From Symbiodinium natans (Eukaryota; Sar; Dinophyceae; Suessiales; Symbiodiniaceae), in NCBI GenBank assembly GCA_905221605.1, contig CAJNDS010002570.1, positions 124,001 to 188,000 of the forward strand: a stretch of DNA of 64,000 nucleotides. Direction: 5' to 3'. Positions 28,611-41,110 of the stretch are shown piece by piece (position 1 is the first letter of the stretch; every line of letters begins with the position of its first letter). The translations under genes and the position numbers were made by a program. The notes beneath the pieces are model-generated. The model did no database searches. It had not been told where the DNA came from and was given only the letters and a program-made list of their open reading frames with translations.

Positions 28611-31420
28611 CTGGCAGAGCTCTGGAGCGGTTTGGGGGCATCCTGGGTGGAGTACAATCAGTGCCTGCTGCCCAGCGTCTTTCCGCAAATCGAGGGAGAT
28701 GCAACTGGAGCCACTTTGGAGGCCTATCACCACACGCGGCGCTCGGCATCCTTGTTCGACGTCTCCTTCAAGGTTTGTTTCCGGATGACGGGAGCGGACC
28801 GGGAGTTTGTCGCAGACCAGTTTCTGACTTGCAGTTTGCGAGCCATGCGGGTCGGCGACGTGCAATATGCCTGCGTCCTCGACAGCAAAGGACTCGTCCT
28901 GGACGACGCCTTCGTCTTCATCGAAGAATCTGCCATCAACATCCTGGCTTCCGGCTGGCATGCCAAGCAACTGCTGGAGTATCTGGGCCAGCCGCTTTCC
29001 TGCACACCTGCCCCAAGCCATCACAAAGCTAGGAACCTTGTAATCACTATCTCCTCCTCAAAGCTGGCTCATGAGCTGTGAGAAGTGTGACAAGTTAATG
29101 ACGGGCATGAGTTGGCCTCGTCAGGAAGCATAGCCTAAAGCCTTAAGAGATGCGACAAAAGTTTGTGGCATGAGAGGTACCTAATCTACGTGCGGCGCTC
29201 TGGTGCGGACGTGTCGTTTGCGACCCGCCCGGGTGCTGTCCTGGCACTACAGGGTCCCAGGTCTCAGGAGGACGGGTGGGCTGAGTGACCATGTTCCGTA
29301 TTGAATCACGTAGTCCACGATCAAATTTCAGTAAGAGTCACAGTCTCGTCATTTGCCGACACTTGTGGTGCGCTATCACTCTGCTTGCAGGCGCTGGCGC
29401 TGGCGCTCCGTGACTTGGAGCTCTCGGCACTCGGCGAGCAGGCCAGCAGTATCAATGTTGGCCAATAAGCGCCAGAGAAAATGACATAAAGGAACCGCAC
29501 CTGAACCTTGGCGGTATCTTCTCTGTGACGCAGTCAGGTCGCCTTGGCGCCGGAGATACTGCAGGCCATGCCCTACATGAGTGCCCTGGCCCTGCGATCA
29601 AGCTCGGACGGCAAGGGTGTTAAAACAAGCAAGTCTGGGGCAGAGGCAGTCGTGCTGCGGGTGGGCACAACGGGTGAAGACGGGTTTGAGCTCCTGGGCC
29701 CATCGCCGCTGCTTCTGGAAGTGGCGACGGCCCTGCTGGCTACACCACTGGTCAGACCTGCTGGTGTCTTTTGCCTGGACATTCTGCGTATGGAGGCTGG
29801 GGTTGAAGCTTCTTAGACTGCTTAAGCTGCTTAACTGTTGTGTCTCCGCCCAGGTCTCGTGTAGGTGACCCTGCAAGGCATACACAGGAGTTTGGTGAAA
29901 CAATCCAATGTACTTCGGGCACCGGCCACACCAACGTTATACTGAACAGGGAGGCGCTACACTTGCCAAGCACAGTACGCACTGCTGCTCATACCGTTGG
30001 CTAGATAGATGTGTCTACTCGGCTCTGAATGAATGCTTGTGTCTGCTAGGCAGGCCTCCCTCGCGTCGGCGCCGACATCAGCTCGGGACTCCACACGCCC
30101 GTCCGAGCCGCCTTGTCGTGGACACTGGATCAGGCTAAGATGAGGAGCCACTTGATGCTGCGAGCCCGCATCAGCCGCAATCAATCCCACTGGCCCGTGT
30201 CTCTCGAGCCCGCTAGAGGTTCGGCTGGCAGAAGCTGTTCTTCCAGCTGGCGAAGGCCATACCACTCCGAAGCAGAATTTGGAGCAAGCTTGGCAAGTTG
30301 TTGTTCTGGCACAAGAGCCATACCAAGCCTGCACGGGCACGATTGCTCTTAGCTGTGCCCTCACTTGCAAAATCCCATCGAGGGCCCGACGTTTCGCCGT
30401 GTGGGCCTGCTGCTGGATGGTCCTGGGCACGGTGGCTGCCGCCTGCTCTCGAACCCCCATCGCCAGCCCATAGGTGGGGTGCTGAGGCTTAAGCCAGACC
30501 GCCAACAAAATCAGTAGAATTTGTAGAGCATGCAGAGAAACATCCGGTGCCATTGGCCTCGGAAGGCTTGGTGACCTCGACGGCATGGAGTCCACATCTC
30601 CGGTGCCGAGTGGCGCAGGCCATTTCTTCTCAGAGGAATCGGTTCTCTGAATTTGGGGCAAGTGCCAGCGCACTGAACTTCGTGATTTCGAGGTGAGGGG
30701 CCAACAAGCAGGGCGCGTGAGGGACTAGTTGCAGGGACTCTCTTCGATGTGGCTGTGGTCATACATGAGGCGGTGTTTAGGGGTGATGGCCAACGTATTT
30801 ATTTTCTTGGGCCTGAGCTTTGCAAAAAGTGTTCTATCAACATGTTGACACATTTCTTCTTGATTGATGACCCCAACTCCCGCATAGGGGTTCTTCGTCT
30901 GGTAGAACCCCGCAGTTCCATGCACAACGCCGCATAGTAATGCTGCACGATTGGAAGCCGGTGCTGTGGGCCAAAGAGGGGAGCACAGAGTTCCTGCGAG
31001 CAACAAGGTGCTTCACCAGCACGAGCTACAGCACAGGCCAACTATTCGTTAACTTGGCCTGCTTGTTACACGATGAGACTCTGTATCCCGGCTAAGCCGG
31101 CCTTGACGCTGCTCGATTTTGGAAGCAGTCCACGATTGCGAAACTTACGCGAATGATCAACCCCGCTTCTGACGCGATTCAGAAACTATGCCGTGCCCTG
31201 TCGAACGTGCCCAAGACAAGTTGGGTTGGTCGCAGCATGCAGCTGGGTTCAGATACCGGGCCCGATGTCATATCATTTATCATGTCAGACACGGTCTACC
31301 GTGCCGCAAGACCTGGAGCCTGGAGGCCTACATACGGCCCGAGTACGCCAAGGCCAACCAGCACGTCCTCCTGACTGTGCCCTACAACCTGCCGGTGAAA
31401 AAGATGCGGAAGAGCCTAGG
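28611..31420 (+). CDS. Glycine-cleavage T-protein (aminomethyltransferase)-like gene, multi-exon
   Basis: GcvT moves the aminomethyl carbon of glycine from the H-protein to tetrahydrofolate in mitochondria. Exons: to 28990 (YHHTRRSASLFDVS, then GLVLDDAFVF, the conserved Asp region); 29176-29267 (GAVLALQGPRSQ); 29391-29448 (ALRDLELSALGEQ); 29538-29796 (VGTTGEDGFELLGP, then CLDILRMEA); 30050-30139 (AGLPRVGADISSG, HTPVRAALSWTLDQAK); 30219-30260 (FGWQKLFFQLAK); 30382-30470 (GPTFRRVGLLLDG); 30565-30617 (TAWSPHLRCRVAQ); 31327-31420 (AYIRPEYAKANQHVLL). The joins MEA-GLPRVGADI and VAQ-AYIRPEYA restore the family sequence. The usual SHM after FDV is changed to SFK, so a relative such as a sarcosine/dimethylglycine-type T domain is possible. 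The start is unresolved because the frame continues upstream into a Ser-rich region. Confidence 0.85.
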
Positions 31421-32660
31421 CTCAAAGTCCCAGCAATGTGAATGTTATGCTGACAACGTGTGTTCATGTTTGCACACACGTGCACTTCGCAGCGCCGGAC
31501 AAACCAGGAAAGCGGTCCGCCACTGGCTCCGGGCCGGTGACCTGCGCAGCGGGTACCGGCGGCTCGTGGCCGCCTGCGTGGTGCCTTTGCCTTTCGTGGC
31601 CCGGCGAATTTGAATGCAGTTGCTTTGTGAGGAGCGCGCTCTGTACATGGCGAGGGCTCTCTGCTTGGAGGTCCCGCACCGCTACCCAGAGCCTGCACGG
31701 CAGCGCCGCACCGCCGCGCGGCTGCGAAGCCGCACAGCAGAGGACGCTTGGCTGGATGTCTGAAGCGTGGACGCAACACATCTGAAGCCTAGAAACTCTT
31801 GCTCCCTTCGGATACGAGTCAAATGAGAAGCGTCTGTTTAAGCCTTTCCAGGAGACCTTGTCCTTTGCAGCCCCGACCGCCGAGCCCTCGAGGGCAACGC
31901 CTCGACCACAGAGCACCTCTACAGGCGGCGGAGTTTGCGCGGTTTCGGGGATGGCGGAAGTGGTGTCAGGTTTCGGGGAATTCTAAATACATTTGACGAT
32001 TTTATCTCCCAATCACACTCCTTGGAACTCCCAAAAGGTTCCCGCGAACCCGAACGCCACCCGGTCAACAGGAGAGCAGCTCCGTGAGAGCTACGAGCAT
32101 GCTAGCAAGGACAGGCAAAGCGACCTCTCCAATGTGTGAGAAAGCAACAAAAATCAAAGCGATGGAAGTGTGAAGTGTAGGGAAAGGCCCGAGTCTGCTC
32201 TTGCGTGGGCATTTGGACAACGCTTGGCTGTGGGCTCAAAATGGCCCCTTTGGCTCAAAGGGTCCTCAAAGGGCCCTAAAGGGCCAAGGCCTCAGGGTAT
32301 GGCGCAGCGGGACAAGCGCATCTCCGCGCACAAAGGACAGCATCACACTGGGGCGAAGCCTGGCAATGGATCGCTGAATCTCTGCGCCCGACCTTCTTTG
32401 CTGGTGCCAGGACGTTCCGATCCTGCCCGGCCGCGTTCGCTTCCAGCATGTCCGCCAAGCCCGCCCTGTTCTCGGGGCTCGGGATTGGGGAGTGTGAGGT
32501 CCGCAGCATGCATCACAAATCAGATTCTCAACTCATCACAAGTCTGTGCAGTACTCTGAAGGTCGCCAAAGGCGACGCGATCGAGCTCAACTTGGAGTCG
32601 GCGGCCTGAGATGAGACTTGCCACCGCCGAACCTCAAGGATCTCAATCTCGGTTTCAGGA
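31421..32660. other. GcvT 3' region and intergenic sequence
   Basis: The last GcvT exon runs open past 31420 without a clear end. The rest holds short frames only. Between 32220 and 32290 a CAAAGGGCC-type word is repeated four times. No gene is supported. Confidence 0.4.
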
Positions 32661-32662
32661 CG

Positions 32663-34602
32663 ATGACGGTCGAGCAAGGACTGGAGCTGATCGAGAAGGC
32701 TTGGACTCGCAGTGACAGAACATCGCAGATCGACCAAAGACTTGAAGCACAATGCTTTGGTCTGTGTCCTCTTTCGACAGGAGCGGGTGCAGCCCTTGTT
32801 GGCATACTTGAGGCAGCTGCTGGGTTGTGCGGCCTCAGGCCAAAAGTCGGATGCAGTTTTTGAAATCGTCAGGACCGGCAAATTCGAGAACAAGACGAAC
32901 ATGACTTTCATGAAGGACGCTGCATCTTCGAATCCTTATGTTGTGCCAATGGGAAAGTTAACCCGGCCCAGCCCTGCTCTTTGAGGCGTACTCGGTCGTT
33001 GTACAGTTTGGCGACCAGCAACAGCACTCCTTCAAGCTTTACTCATACTACAAAAAGGCCCAGGGTTTGTTGCCTTTCCGAAATTTCTCTTTCCTCCAAG
33101 AGCTTGGAACTTGCAGTTTCGCTTCGCAGGTGATCTCGGACTACTGCAAGGATGCCATGGCACAGCTCCAGCCTCTGGCCGGCGAGGAGCGTCCTTGGTT
33201 GCTCTCGAGGTCCCAGCCATTGTGGTCCCATGTGTGGTGCCACTGCATTCTTCCCACTGCTCCAGGGTAGCAAGGAACGAAGACCACAAGCAGCGGACAG
33301 CAAAAGGCAGGATAGGAGAAACGGGGACAAAGAAGCTACGAAAAGAAACCAGCACCACACAGACAGGATAGAAGCACAGCAACGTAGAACGCAACTACGT
33401 GGAACGACAAACGCCACAGGCAGCAGCCAAAACGAAGAGGAGAAGGGTAAAGACATAAAGCCGCAAGCAGCCAACACAAGCAACATAGAACGGAGATCCC
33501 GAGACGTTGTGAGGTTTCAATGCCGAAGACAACTCAACGACATACGAGACGGCCATTGGTGCCCATTTTCATTGTGCTCATAATGTGTACTTGGGACACA
33601 GTCGCACCGCTAGTTACAGCAACGGGGCACACAGGAAAACATGCCAAAGCATTGCTCGGATACTGAACGGGCGCTTCGATTCGAGTTATGGGGGAACATT
33701 CGCACGAAAAATCATCGTCCCAACTGACAAGAGATAGAATCAGATGGAAGCCTGTACTCGCACCGCCGTAGAGCATTCAAAAGCAAGAGTTTGGTTGAGA
33801 CATGTGCCCCTCAGTTTGGACAGGACTTGCTCAATGCGCTGGCACAGCTTTGGGACCGGAAGAGGGGGATGAGGAGGGGGGGCGGACTGAGTCGAGAGGG
33901 CTCTCTGTCCGTGGCGTTAGGAGAAGAACACCATCCTGGTCTTCTGGATGCAGCGCGTCTTCCAGCCGGCAGCCCTTCCAGTCAAAAGAGTCATGTGTCA
34001 AAGGTGTCTCTTGCAAGGTATTTGGACCGGTTCTTCACGAAAAGCAGCACGGACTGACTTGACCTGGCCTTGCGAGAAAGAGTGAGTGAGCGCGAGAGAG
34101 AGAAACCGGCTGGTTGGTGACTAGTGTAATCCTGAAAGTGGGATCACGAACTAGACTGCCGAACTGTATGGCCGTCGAGGGGGGCCCCCCTCTAAAGCGT
34201 GTAGAAGAAGAAGAAGCAGCAGAAGGAGAAGAAGAAGAAGAAGAAGAAGAAGAAGAAGAAGAAGAAGAAGAAGAAGACCTCGAAAGGCCCATCTCGGGAT
34301 CGGAAAGCTATCGAACACGGGCTCGCGTTGTGCAAAGTGGACATGCCACGAAGGTCCCTTTGACCACTCCAGTACCCCTGGCCACATGAGCCGATGCCTC
34401 GCGTGGTGCTGGGGAGTGGGTTCCTCGGAAGCGGGCCAGTATATAGTCTGGTAAAGAGGGGACGGGAAACATACCTCATCGCCAAGCTGTCTGCCGCAAA
34501 CTACAGTCCGCGACGACGCAAGGGGGTTCGCTCCCTTGCCCCACGAAAGAAGTAAAGAAGGAAGGAAGGACGGAAGGACGGAAGGAAGGAAGGAAGGAAG
34601 GA

Positions 34603-34633
<31 letters not shown>

Positions 34634-35835
34634 AAGGATCCGTACAGCCATTCTGGCTCCAGGCGCAACAGCGAAGAGGCGAGAAGACCTTGAAGCAGAT
34701 CAGCAAGGAAAGAATGGAAGTATCCGACCAACGCATTGAAGCTCTACATCGCGTGCTGCTGCATGCAACAACAGAGGTTGCAGATCAACGAAAGGCGGAT
34801 CCCTACTCTACTGCGCATGAAGAAGCACGTCAAGAACCAGCTTGATGCACTTGTTGTGGAGGGGACGCAAAATCGACTGAGAAGGAGCGATGCGGCGATG
34901 TGCGGCTGGAATTGCCGCGGCTGACAAAAGCACGCCGTGCACGCACTTGACGACAAAGTCATGTGCAAAGTACGCTGGAAATCATAGGTGTCATAGATGA
35001 GGAGCCTCAACTGGAAGATGACGTTTGGTGCATAAGCAGCACGATTCTGAGCAAGCTGCTGGCCGAGCTGTCCGATGAGCGCGTCCCAACAGAACATGTG
35101 CGGGGTCGTGAAAGCCACCCCACAAACTTCCAGTCGCCACCGAAAGCGGGGGGCTCACCCCCCAGGCCCCATGAAAGAAAGAAGGATCTGGATCTGACTG
35201 AAATAAAGAGATCAGAAAATTTGAGAGTGAGACACAAAGCGAGATTGCAACTCCCGTCGGGGGGGGGGGGGGGGGGGGCAAATGGACCTGTTTCTTTGGA
35301 AGTGAGTGTGAAAAAAGTGTGTCGCCGTGGAATGAGAGACGTGAGTTTGCAAGACGCATTCGACACTAGCGTGAAGCGTGATTCCGCGAGGAGTACCCTG
35401 AGCTTTTCAAGGCTGCAGTGCAGGCCTTCTCTGAGCCTTGGTGGAGCAGACCCAGACAATCCCTTAGCTATCGGATAACGCAGCTCTTCGAAGCCTAGGA
35501 GCACGTTTTCTCCAAGCTCAAGGCCCCGAGTTCACATAGTTTCTGTTATAGTTGTCCATACTTACCATAGCTGTCATGTGCTGTCATGAGTGTGGTCTTC
35601 GACTGCTCTCTCTTTCTCTCTCCCCTTTGCTTCCTCTCGCCTTTTGCTTGAAGCCCTTCATAGGCCTCGGTCCTTGAAACTCCCTTCTTTGTCCTTGCTA
35701 TCTGTGTAGTTCTCTGAGTTGTCTGAGATCTTTGTCGTTTCCGCCGAAGACTCGCCAGGCTCGATGTGTGGATGCGATGGTGGCGCAGGTGAACCGGGAG
35801 CGCGACGGAACGGACATCGATCAGGAGGGCACCTG
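32663..35835 (+). CDS. Cullin-like N-terminal repeat exons
   Basis: Cullins are scaffolds of RING ubiquitin ligases. Plus-strand pieces match the cullin N-terminal half in order: ATG 32663 MTVEQGLELIEKAW (4 nt after TTTCAG); about 33015-33060 FKLYSYYKKAQ (LYxxYY of the first repeat); 33131-33190 VISDYCKDAMAQLQPLAGEE; 33815-33870 FGQDLLNALAQLWDR; 33925-33980 NTILVFWMQRVFQP (family: HxxMVRWLxRFFxYL); 35766-35832 VDAMVAQVNRERDGTDIDQ (family: LIxxERxGExID). Spacing and order fit CUL1-type proteins. The C-terminal cullin-homology and neddylation parts are not seen before the TrpC exons begin at 36.34 kb, so the gene is truncated, incompletely recognised, or interrupted. I am confident in the order of the motifs, less so in each exon. 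Confidence 0.6.
34203..34276. repeat. (GAA)n microsatellite
   Basis: About 24 GAA/GAR units. It gives Glu or Phe/Leu runs in artefactual frames. Confidence 0.95.
34557..34629. repeat. (GGAA)n then (GA)n purine tract
   Basis: Tetranucleotide units passing into a GA run; all purine on the plus strand. Confidence 0.95.
35259..35278. repeat. Homopolymer run of about 20 G
   Basis: Unbroken G run; length uncertain because such runs are prone to sequencing error. Confidence 0.9.
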
Positions 35836-36341
35836 GTGGGCATTACTAGGCTTCATGGCTACCCGCGTACAGTCTATACCTCGATCTCTACGGTGTGCTC
35901 ACCTAGATCTTGTCCGCACTGAGTCTCTGCACCACCCTTTTGCTTGGCTTTGACATGGATGCAGCGGCTCAAGATGATTTCAAGATGATTTCAAGATGAT
36001 TTCCTGTGCAATGCAAAAGCATTCGCAGCCCTGCATATTTTCTGAAACAGAAATAAAAGGAGTGCGATGCACACCTTGCACCCTGAAAGACTTGGAGCAT
36101 CTCGAACAAGTTTCTGCTATTTCGTTTCCTGACTGGCACAGCTGCGATGGACGAGGCCTATGCTGTTGGAACGACCATCACCTGTTGAGTTGCACAGTAC
36201 TACATTGTACTATATATATATATATAGATATTTCTACACAATATGTCTATGACTATCTATGTGTATGTGCATATGTACATGATCATGCATCCAGTTTAGT
36301 ATTTTCTCCAGGGCTCAGCAAGCGCACATGTTCTTTGCAAG

Positions 36342-39300
36342 GCGGCGGACTGCGGGCACCTCTACGGCTTCGGGAACCCCGACGCGAAGCGCTCCAAGCT
36401 CCAAGAGATCGTGCAGCAGCGCGAGAAGGCAACGGCTCTCTACAAGCGGGGTCCTTTTGTTCTCAGAAGCTCCAGGGTATGCGGGTGTACTCCTCTAATG
36501 CGCCTTTTTGTGCAACGCTTGCTCATGTTTGGCTGGGAGTGTCGACGCCGCGTGGCAGAGGATGTGGCTTTGGCCAAGGGCGAGGTCTCTTCCGAGCAGC
36601 TCCTGGAAGCCGCCGAGGCCTTTGTGAAGGAGCACGGGCCGCCGCAGTCTCTGGTGGACCCCTGGGTCGTCACACCTATAGCAATTTTCAGTTCAGGGGG
36701 ATGAGGGAGGCGAGAGGGGAAGGTCTGGAGTCTAGAGGGGTACGGCATCTACTTGCTGCGGCATCTACTTGGATGTTTTGTTCATGTAGTTTAGCTCAGA
36801 GAGGGCAGCGCATGGGCAAGGATTGCATCGACGAGGCAGAGAAGACGCCCTGGGCCCTGGCACTGGCCGCAGAGTTCAAGCGGGCATCGCCATCGAAGGG
36901 CGACATCAGCCCGGACCTCGATGCCGCCGAGCAGGCGCCGCCCATGGTGCGTGTTCTTTTCAAGACCAGTGAACACTGATTGCTTTCGATTCCCAAACAT
37001 CATCCCAGATTGCAGAGGCGCGGACCACAAGCCACCTATGCAAGATGTCAAGCAGGCACTAAGCAGAAGGCTGAAAAAGGAAGCCAATTCATCGCATCCA
37101 TTCTTGGGAGGGCCTCCCCGTACAATGCTCTTCAGTCAAACGACATCCTAGCATCCGAAATCATAATCAAGCATGGTCGGAAACATGTGCGGCTCTTTAC
37201 TTTGCGAATGCAAAAGGCAACGCTAATCAACGCTAATTGACTGCACCTAACGGACACCTGCCAAATCGAAACCCCCGTGAGGCAAGCTTTTACCCAAGTC
37301 AAAAAAAACAACCTTCAGGGCTTATCAGACCCTCTCAAGCTTTAAGCCTTGGAGGCCTCCAATTGTTTGGAACCGAGAGCTTCCTTACACAGCTGATTTG
37401 GTGAATGTTGGGGGGTGGCGCCCAGCAAGAGGCCCTGGTTTACAGCCACCACGGTGCGAGCATCCTGTCGGTGCTGACGGAGCCGAAGTGGTTCAAGGGA
37501 TCTTTGGCAGACCTCCGTGATGTGCGAGTCAGGCAAGCTGCTGGGGCAAGCTGCCTCTCTCTATCTTGTAGAGTTGCGGATATGTGTCGTTCTTTCTGTT
37601 TTTTCTGTGCAAGCCAGGACGCAGGCCTGGGCCGCCAAGGAGGCACGGCGGAGGCCGGCGTGCCTCCGGAAGGATTTCTTGATCGATGTCCCTAGGCTCA
37701 AAGTTCAAAGTTCAGGGGATGTGCTTTGCTCTGTGCTGCTGTCTCTTCGAGTAATTTTCGGCTTGCGCATCTGATTGGCTCTGGGCTCAGGAATACCAAG
37801 TGCTGGAGGCCGTCGCTCACGGCGCCGACACCGTGCTGCTGATGGTCTCCATCCTCTCTCAGACCAGGCCTGGCCGCACGCCTTCTTGAAGCTGAGCTCG
37901 GACTCAGCCCACTCCTCCCCGGCTCGCTCTCTCTCTCTCTCTCTGTACTGATGTGTTTTTCCTGTTGATGATTTCCTTCTTTTAAAGCTTCTTTTCTCGT
38001 GGGGAGGCTTCGGGAGCTGCTGAACTGCTGCCGGCAGAGGGGCGTCGAGCCGTTGGTGGAGGTGGTCACGGACCAGGAACTCGAGGCCGGACTCTGGTTC
38101 TCCCAACAACTCTCAGACTTTGGGGGCATGCTAATTGTCAACGCTTGCGCGCGCCGCCTCGGCAGAGCATGCAGTATGTGGAGATGACGTCGGAGGCCAT
38201 TTCGAGGTGCTCCCTCCGCTGGTGTGCAGGGATCCCTAGGGAGGGTCCCAGAAAGTCTCCAGGCGGTCAGGGGTACTGCATTTTAAGGCGCTCCCTCTGT
38301 AGGAGCCGACCGGGTGGGGGGGGGGGTGTGCTCACAAAATTCTGCATGGGGCAGGGTTGGGTTAGGGGGTGGGGAAGGAGACCGGATCCGGGTCTGCTTG
38401 TTCCAGACGCTTCTCGGCAGGAAGCCGAGGCGAATTTCAGGATGTGCGTTTAAATAGGGAATGTTGGGCATGTAAAGTGTTAGTGGATATGATGCTGGTA
38501 GGGTCATGACACATGTGTTACTCGGATAGGTTGGAATCCTTGAAAGACTTGCAGGGAACAGATTGCTATTCACATTGAAGGGATGTTTCATGAGTGATGT
38601 TACCACGTCGGCCATGGGCCGCATTGTCAATCACGATCTGGTTTCTGAACGAACCTTGATCTTCAGTGCACCATCACGCGCTGCTTTCTGATGCTCTGAG
38701 ATGTTTTGAGGTTGCGCTGCGTGCCGGTGCCCGAGTCTTGGGCGTCAACAACCGGAACCTTCACACCTTGGTGTTGGACAAGAATCGCACCGCAGCTATC
38801 GCCCAGGACTGTCGGGGCTTTTCTTGGCTTTCCGCACCTTAAGCTCTGCTTAAGTCTGTACTCGCATGTCGCAGGAGCTGGTGCGGCGGGGTGTGGGCAT
38901 CGGCTCGGACGTGAAGCTTCTTGCCTTGAGTGGCCTCTCCACTGCTGAGGATGTGGCACACTGCAGGGAAATCCGATGCTCCGGGATCCTGGTGGGCGAG
39001 GCTCTCATGCGGGCACCCGATCCAGGCTCAGCGACAAAACATTGTGAAGCCGCGTAAAACTCCTCCCTCAGGCTTTCTTTTGCTTTTTCTGGTTACATCT
39101 GGTTGCTACTTGATTGGGGTAGTATTGGTATTGGACAAGTCGCTACGAGAGGGGCCCTTGCGGACGCGCAACGACCTCTTTGCATCCTTACGCCCAGGTG
39201 CTGCCATCCTTGCCATGATGGCGCCAGGTGGGGCTGGCGCGCTGCCAGTGGCTCCGGGCGCCGTTTTGGTGAAAGTCTGCGGTGTGCGGCGTCAGGAGGA

Positions 39301-41110
39301 CGCAGACTGTGCCGTCGGGGCTGGTGCCAACCTCATCGGCGTGATATTCGCCAAGTCTAAGCGCCAGGCCTCGCAGGAGGAGGCTGGGATTGCTGGGCTG
39401 GGATTCTCGTTGCTAGTCAGTATGTCTCGCGCCTGGTCACCCGGTTAATGCCTTTTCGATGTCCTTTTTCATTCTTACTCGATCGTTGTGCACATTGCTC
39501 TTGGAACAAGAACTAAGCCTAGCTAAGCGTAGGAATCTCGCATGGAGATCGCATGGAGGCGCAGCGCTTGGTGGCCGCAGTGCGCCGCTTCGGCGAGAGG
39601 GGCAGTCGGCTACCACGTCCCGAGTTGCCTGGAGCCGAGTCACCTTCCGCGGCGCTGGCGGCGCGAGCCGTGGCTTTGCGGTCTGCCTGCCAGAGGCCGC
39701 TGGTCGTCGGTGTCTTTATGGACCAGCCACTAGAAGAGGTGTCGGGAACCACTGAGGCAACCGGGGTGGATGTAGTGCAGTTGCACGGTGGCGAGGGCCC
39801 GGACTTCGTCCGCGATCTGCGGGCTCGTCTGCCAGACACCTGGATCATCAAAGTCGCTCATCTACCTCCCACAGGTAGTGAGGGTGCAACGCCGGCCGAG
39901 CTGGAGGAGCGCTTGAATGCACCTTGTTTTGCTGGTTGGGGCAGCACGCAGAGTTCTGGAGGCATATTATGAGCCGTGTCTCAAGCATTTCGGCTCTTTG
40001 TTTTTGAGATGACCTCGTGTGTCAGAAATGTTCAACGTGCTCCGATTGAAACCTGGCTGGCCAAGCTGCCCCAAACTTGAAAGTTGTTTGGGCCACGATG
40101 CCCCTTTTGGAACCAACTTGAACCTGGATCCGGCCAAAACGCGCCCCCCTCCCCACTGGCACCCAACTTGAAACCTGCATCCGGCCAAATGACAAGTTCG
40201 AAGCCTGACCCGGTTCTTGAGTTCTTGAGGGCAGCGAGCTTACCAAATTGAGCATCGCACGGCTCTTTTCGGTTTGACATTCACCCCTGGGCACTAGCGT
40301 GGACTTGCTGTCAGACTTGGGCAGGAATTGAAGTATTGCGCAGCAAAATAAACACGCATGACGTCCATCGACAACCATCGGCTCAGGCCAAGGGGGTCGT
40401 GTATCCCGAATTTGTTTACCCTCCCTGGCCAACGTTGGTTTCTGACCATCATGTGGGGCGAACGTCTCGCCGCAGGGGAACGCTGGTGCAGTGATGCCGG
40501 ATTGCGCAACAGAATTTAAGCACCGGGGTGAGTCACACTCCTCATGCAATCATGTCCGAGTTCTGAAAGCAGCCAACTTGTGCCTTGATCTTGCCAGTGT
40601 GATTCCATAAGGCGTCTGTCGCAGGAAAGTGCGGTCACAAAGAATTGTCATGCAGTCAATGTGTATGGAAAATACTACTCTTAGAAGCAACAAATAGCAA
40701 CAACAGCTTGTATTGTGACTGGTTGTGCTATACTGTTCCCACACCGTGAAACGTGTAAGCCGCTAGACGTTGGAACTACGAATTGCTCGCAGGAGCTTCG
40801 GCAACGCTTGCTGGGTTTTTGCGAAGTGTGTGATTCCATCTTGCTGGACACGGCCGTGAAGGGCAGCCACTCAGGAGGTACCGGGGCTGCCTTTGACTGG
40901 ACACTGGCTCGGGTCGCGCAGGAGGAGTGGCAGATTCCTGTGATCGTGGCCGGCGGCCTCACAGATGTAAACGTGGCCGAGCTGGTCACATCCATTGGTC
41001 CTTTCGGAGTGGACGTTGCCAGTGGAGTGGAGGACTCTCCTGGCATCAAGAACTGCGAGAAGACCCCACGCTATGTGCGCGAGGCCAAGCGGGCCCGATT
41101 TTCCAAGTAA
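36342..41110 (+). CDS. Fused indole-3-glycerol-phosphate synthase / phosphoribosylanthranilate isomerase (TrpC-TrpF)
   Basis: Two successive steps of tryptophan synthesis: PRA isomerisation (TrpF) and ring closure to indole glycerol phosphate (TrpC). TrpC exons: 36342-36430 ([10 protein letters not shown]), about 36550-36670, 36812-36945 ([18 protein letters not shown], catalytic Lys), 37424-37530 ([16 protein letters not shown]), 37615-37689 ([12 protein letters not shown]), 37791-37855 ([18 protein letters not shown]), 38006-38090 ([16 protein letters not shown]), 38711-38805 ([12 protein letters not shown]), 38875-39020 ([30 protein letters not shown]). TrpF exons: 39197-39385 ([17 protein letters not shown] with catalytic Cys, [16 protein letters not shown]), 39545-39870 ([16 protein letters not shown]), 40793-41110 ([20 protein letters not shown] with catalytic Asp, [32 protein letters not shown]). 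It ends ...RARFSK at TAA 41108-41110. All main active-site residues are present. The N-terminus and any plastid leader lie upstream of 36342 and are not resolved. Confidence 0.92.
40793..41110 (+). CDS. Last exon of TrpC-TrpF (TrpF C-terminal half)
   Basis: The acceptor GCTCGCAG ends at 40792; the exon opens [13 protein letters not shown] and carries the Asp/GGTG phosphate-site region. The sequence around the stop (CCAAGTAAGT) also looks like a splice donor, so a further exon cannot be fully excluded. The protein end fits the family length. Confidence 0.88.
   Translation, partial: ELRQRLLGFCEVCDSILLDTAVKGSHSGGTGAAFDWTLARVAQEEWQIPVIVAGGLTDVNVAELVTSIGPFGVDVASGVEDSPGIKNCEKTPRYVREAKRARFSK

Noticed and set aside
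28242-29024. 260-codon minus-strand frame opposite the GcvT exon
   Set aside because: Antisense shadow of a GC-rich exon whose plus-strand frame carries clear GcvT motifs.
32226-32250. Possible second spliced-leader relic (CCCCTTTGGCTCAAAGG)
   Set aside because: Only the TTTGGCTCAA core agrees and the 5' half does not match; the same region repeats CAAAGGGCC words, so chance is likely.
34151-34736. Minus-strand frames with Phe, Leu and Ser runs
   Set aside because: Direct translation of GAA, GGAA and GA repeats.
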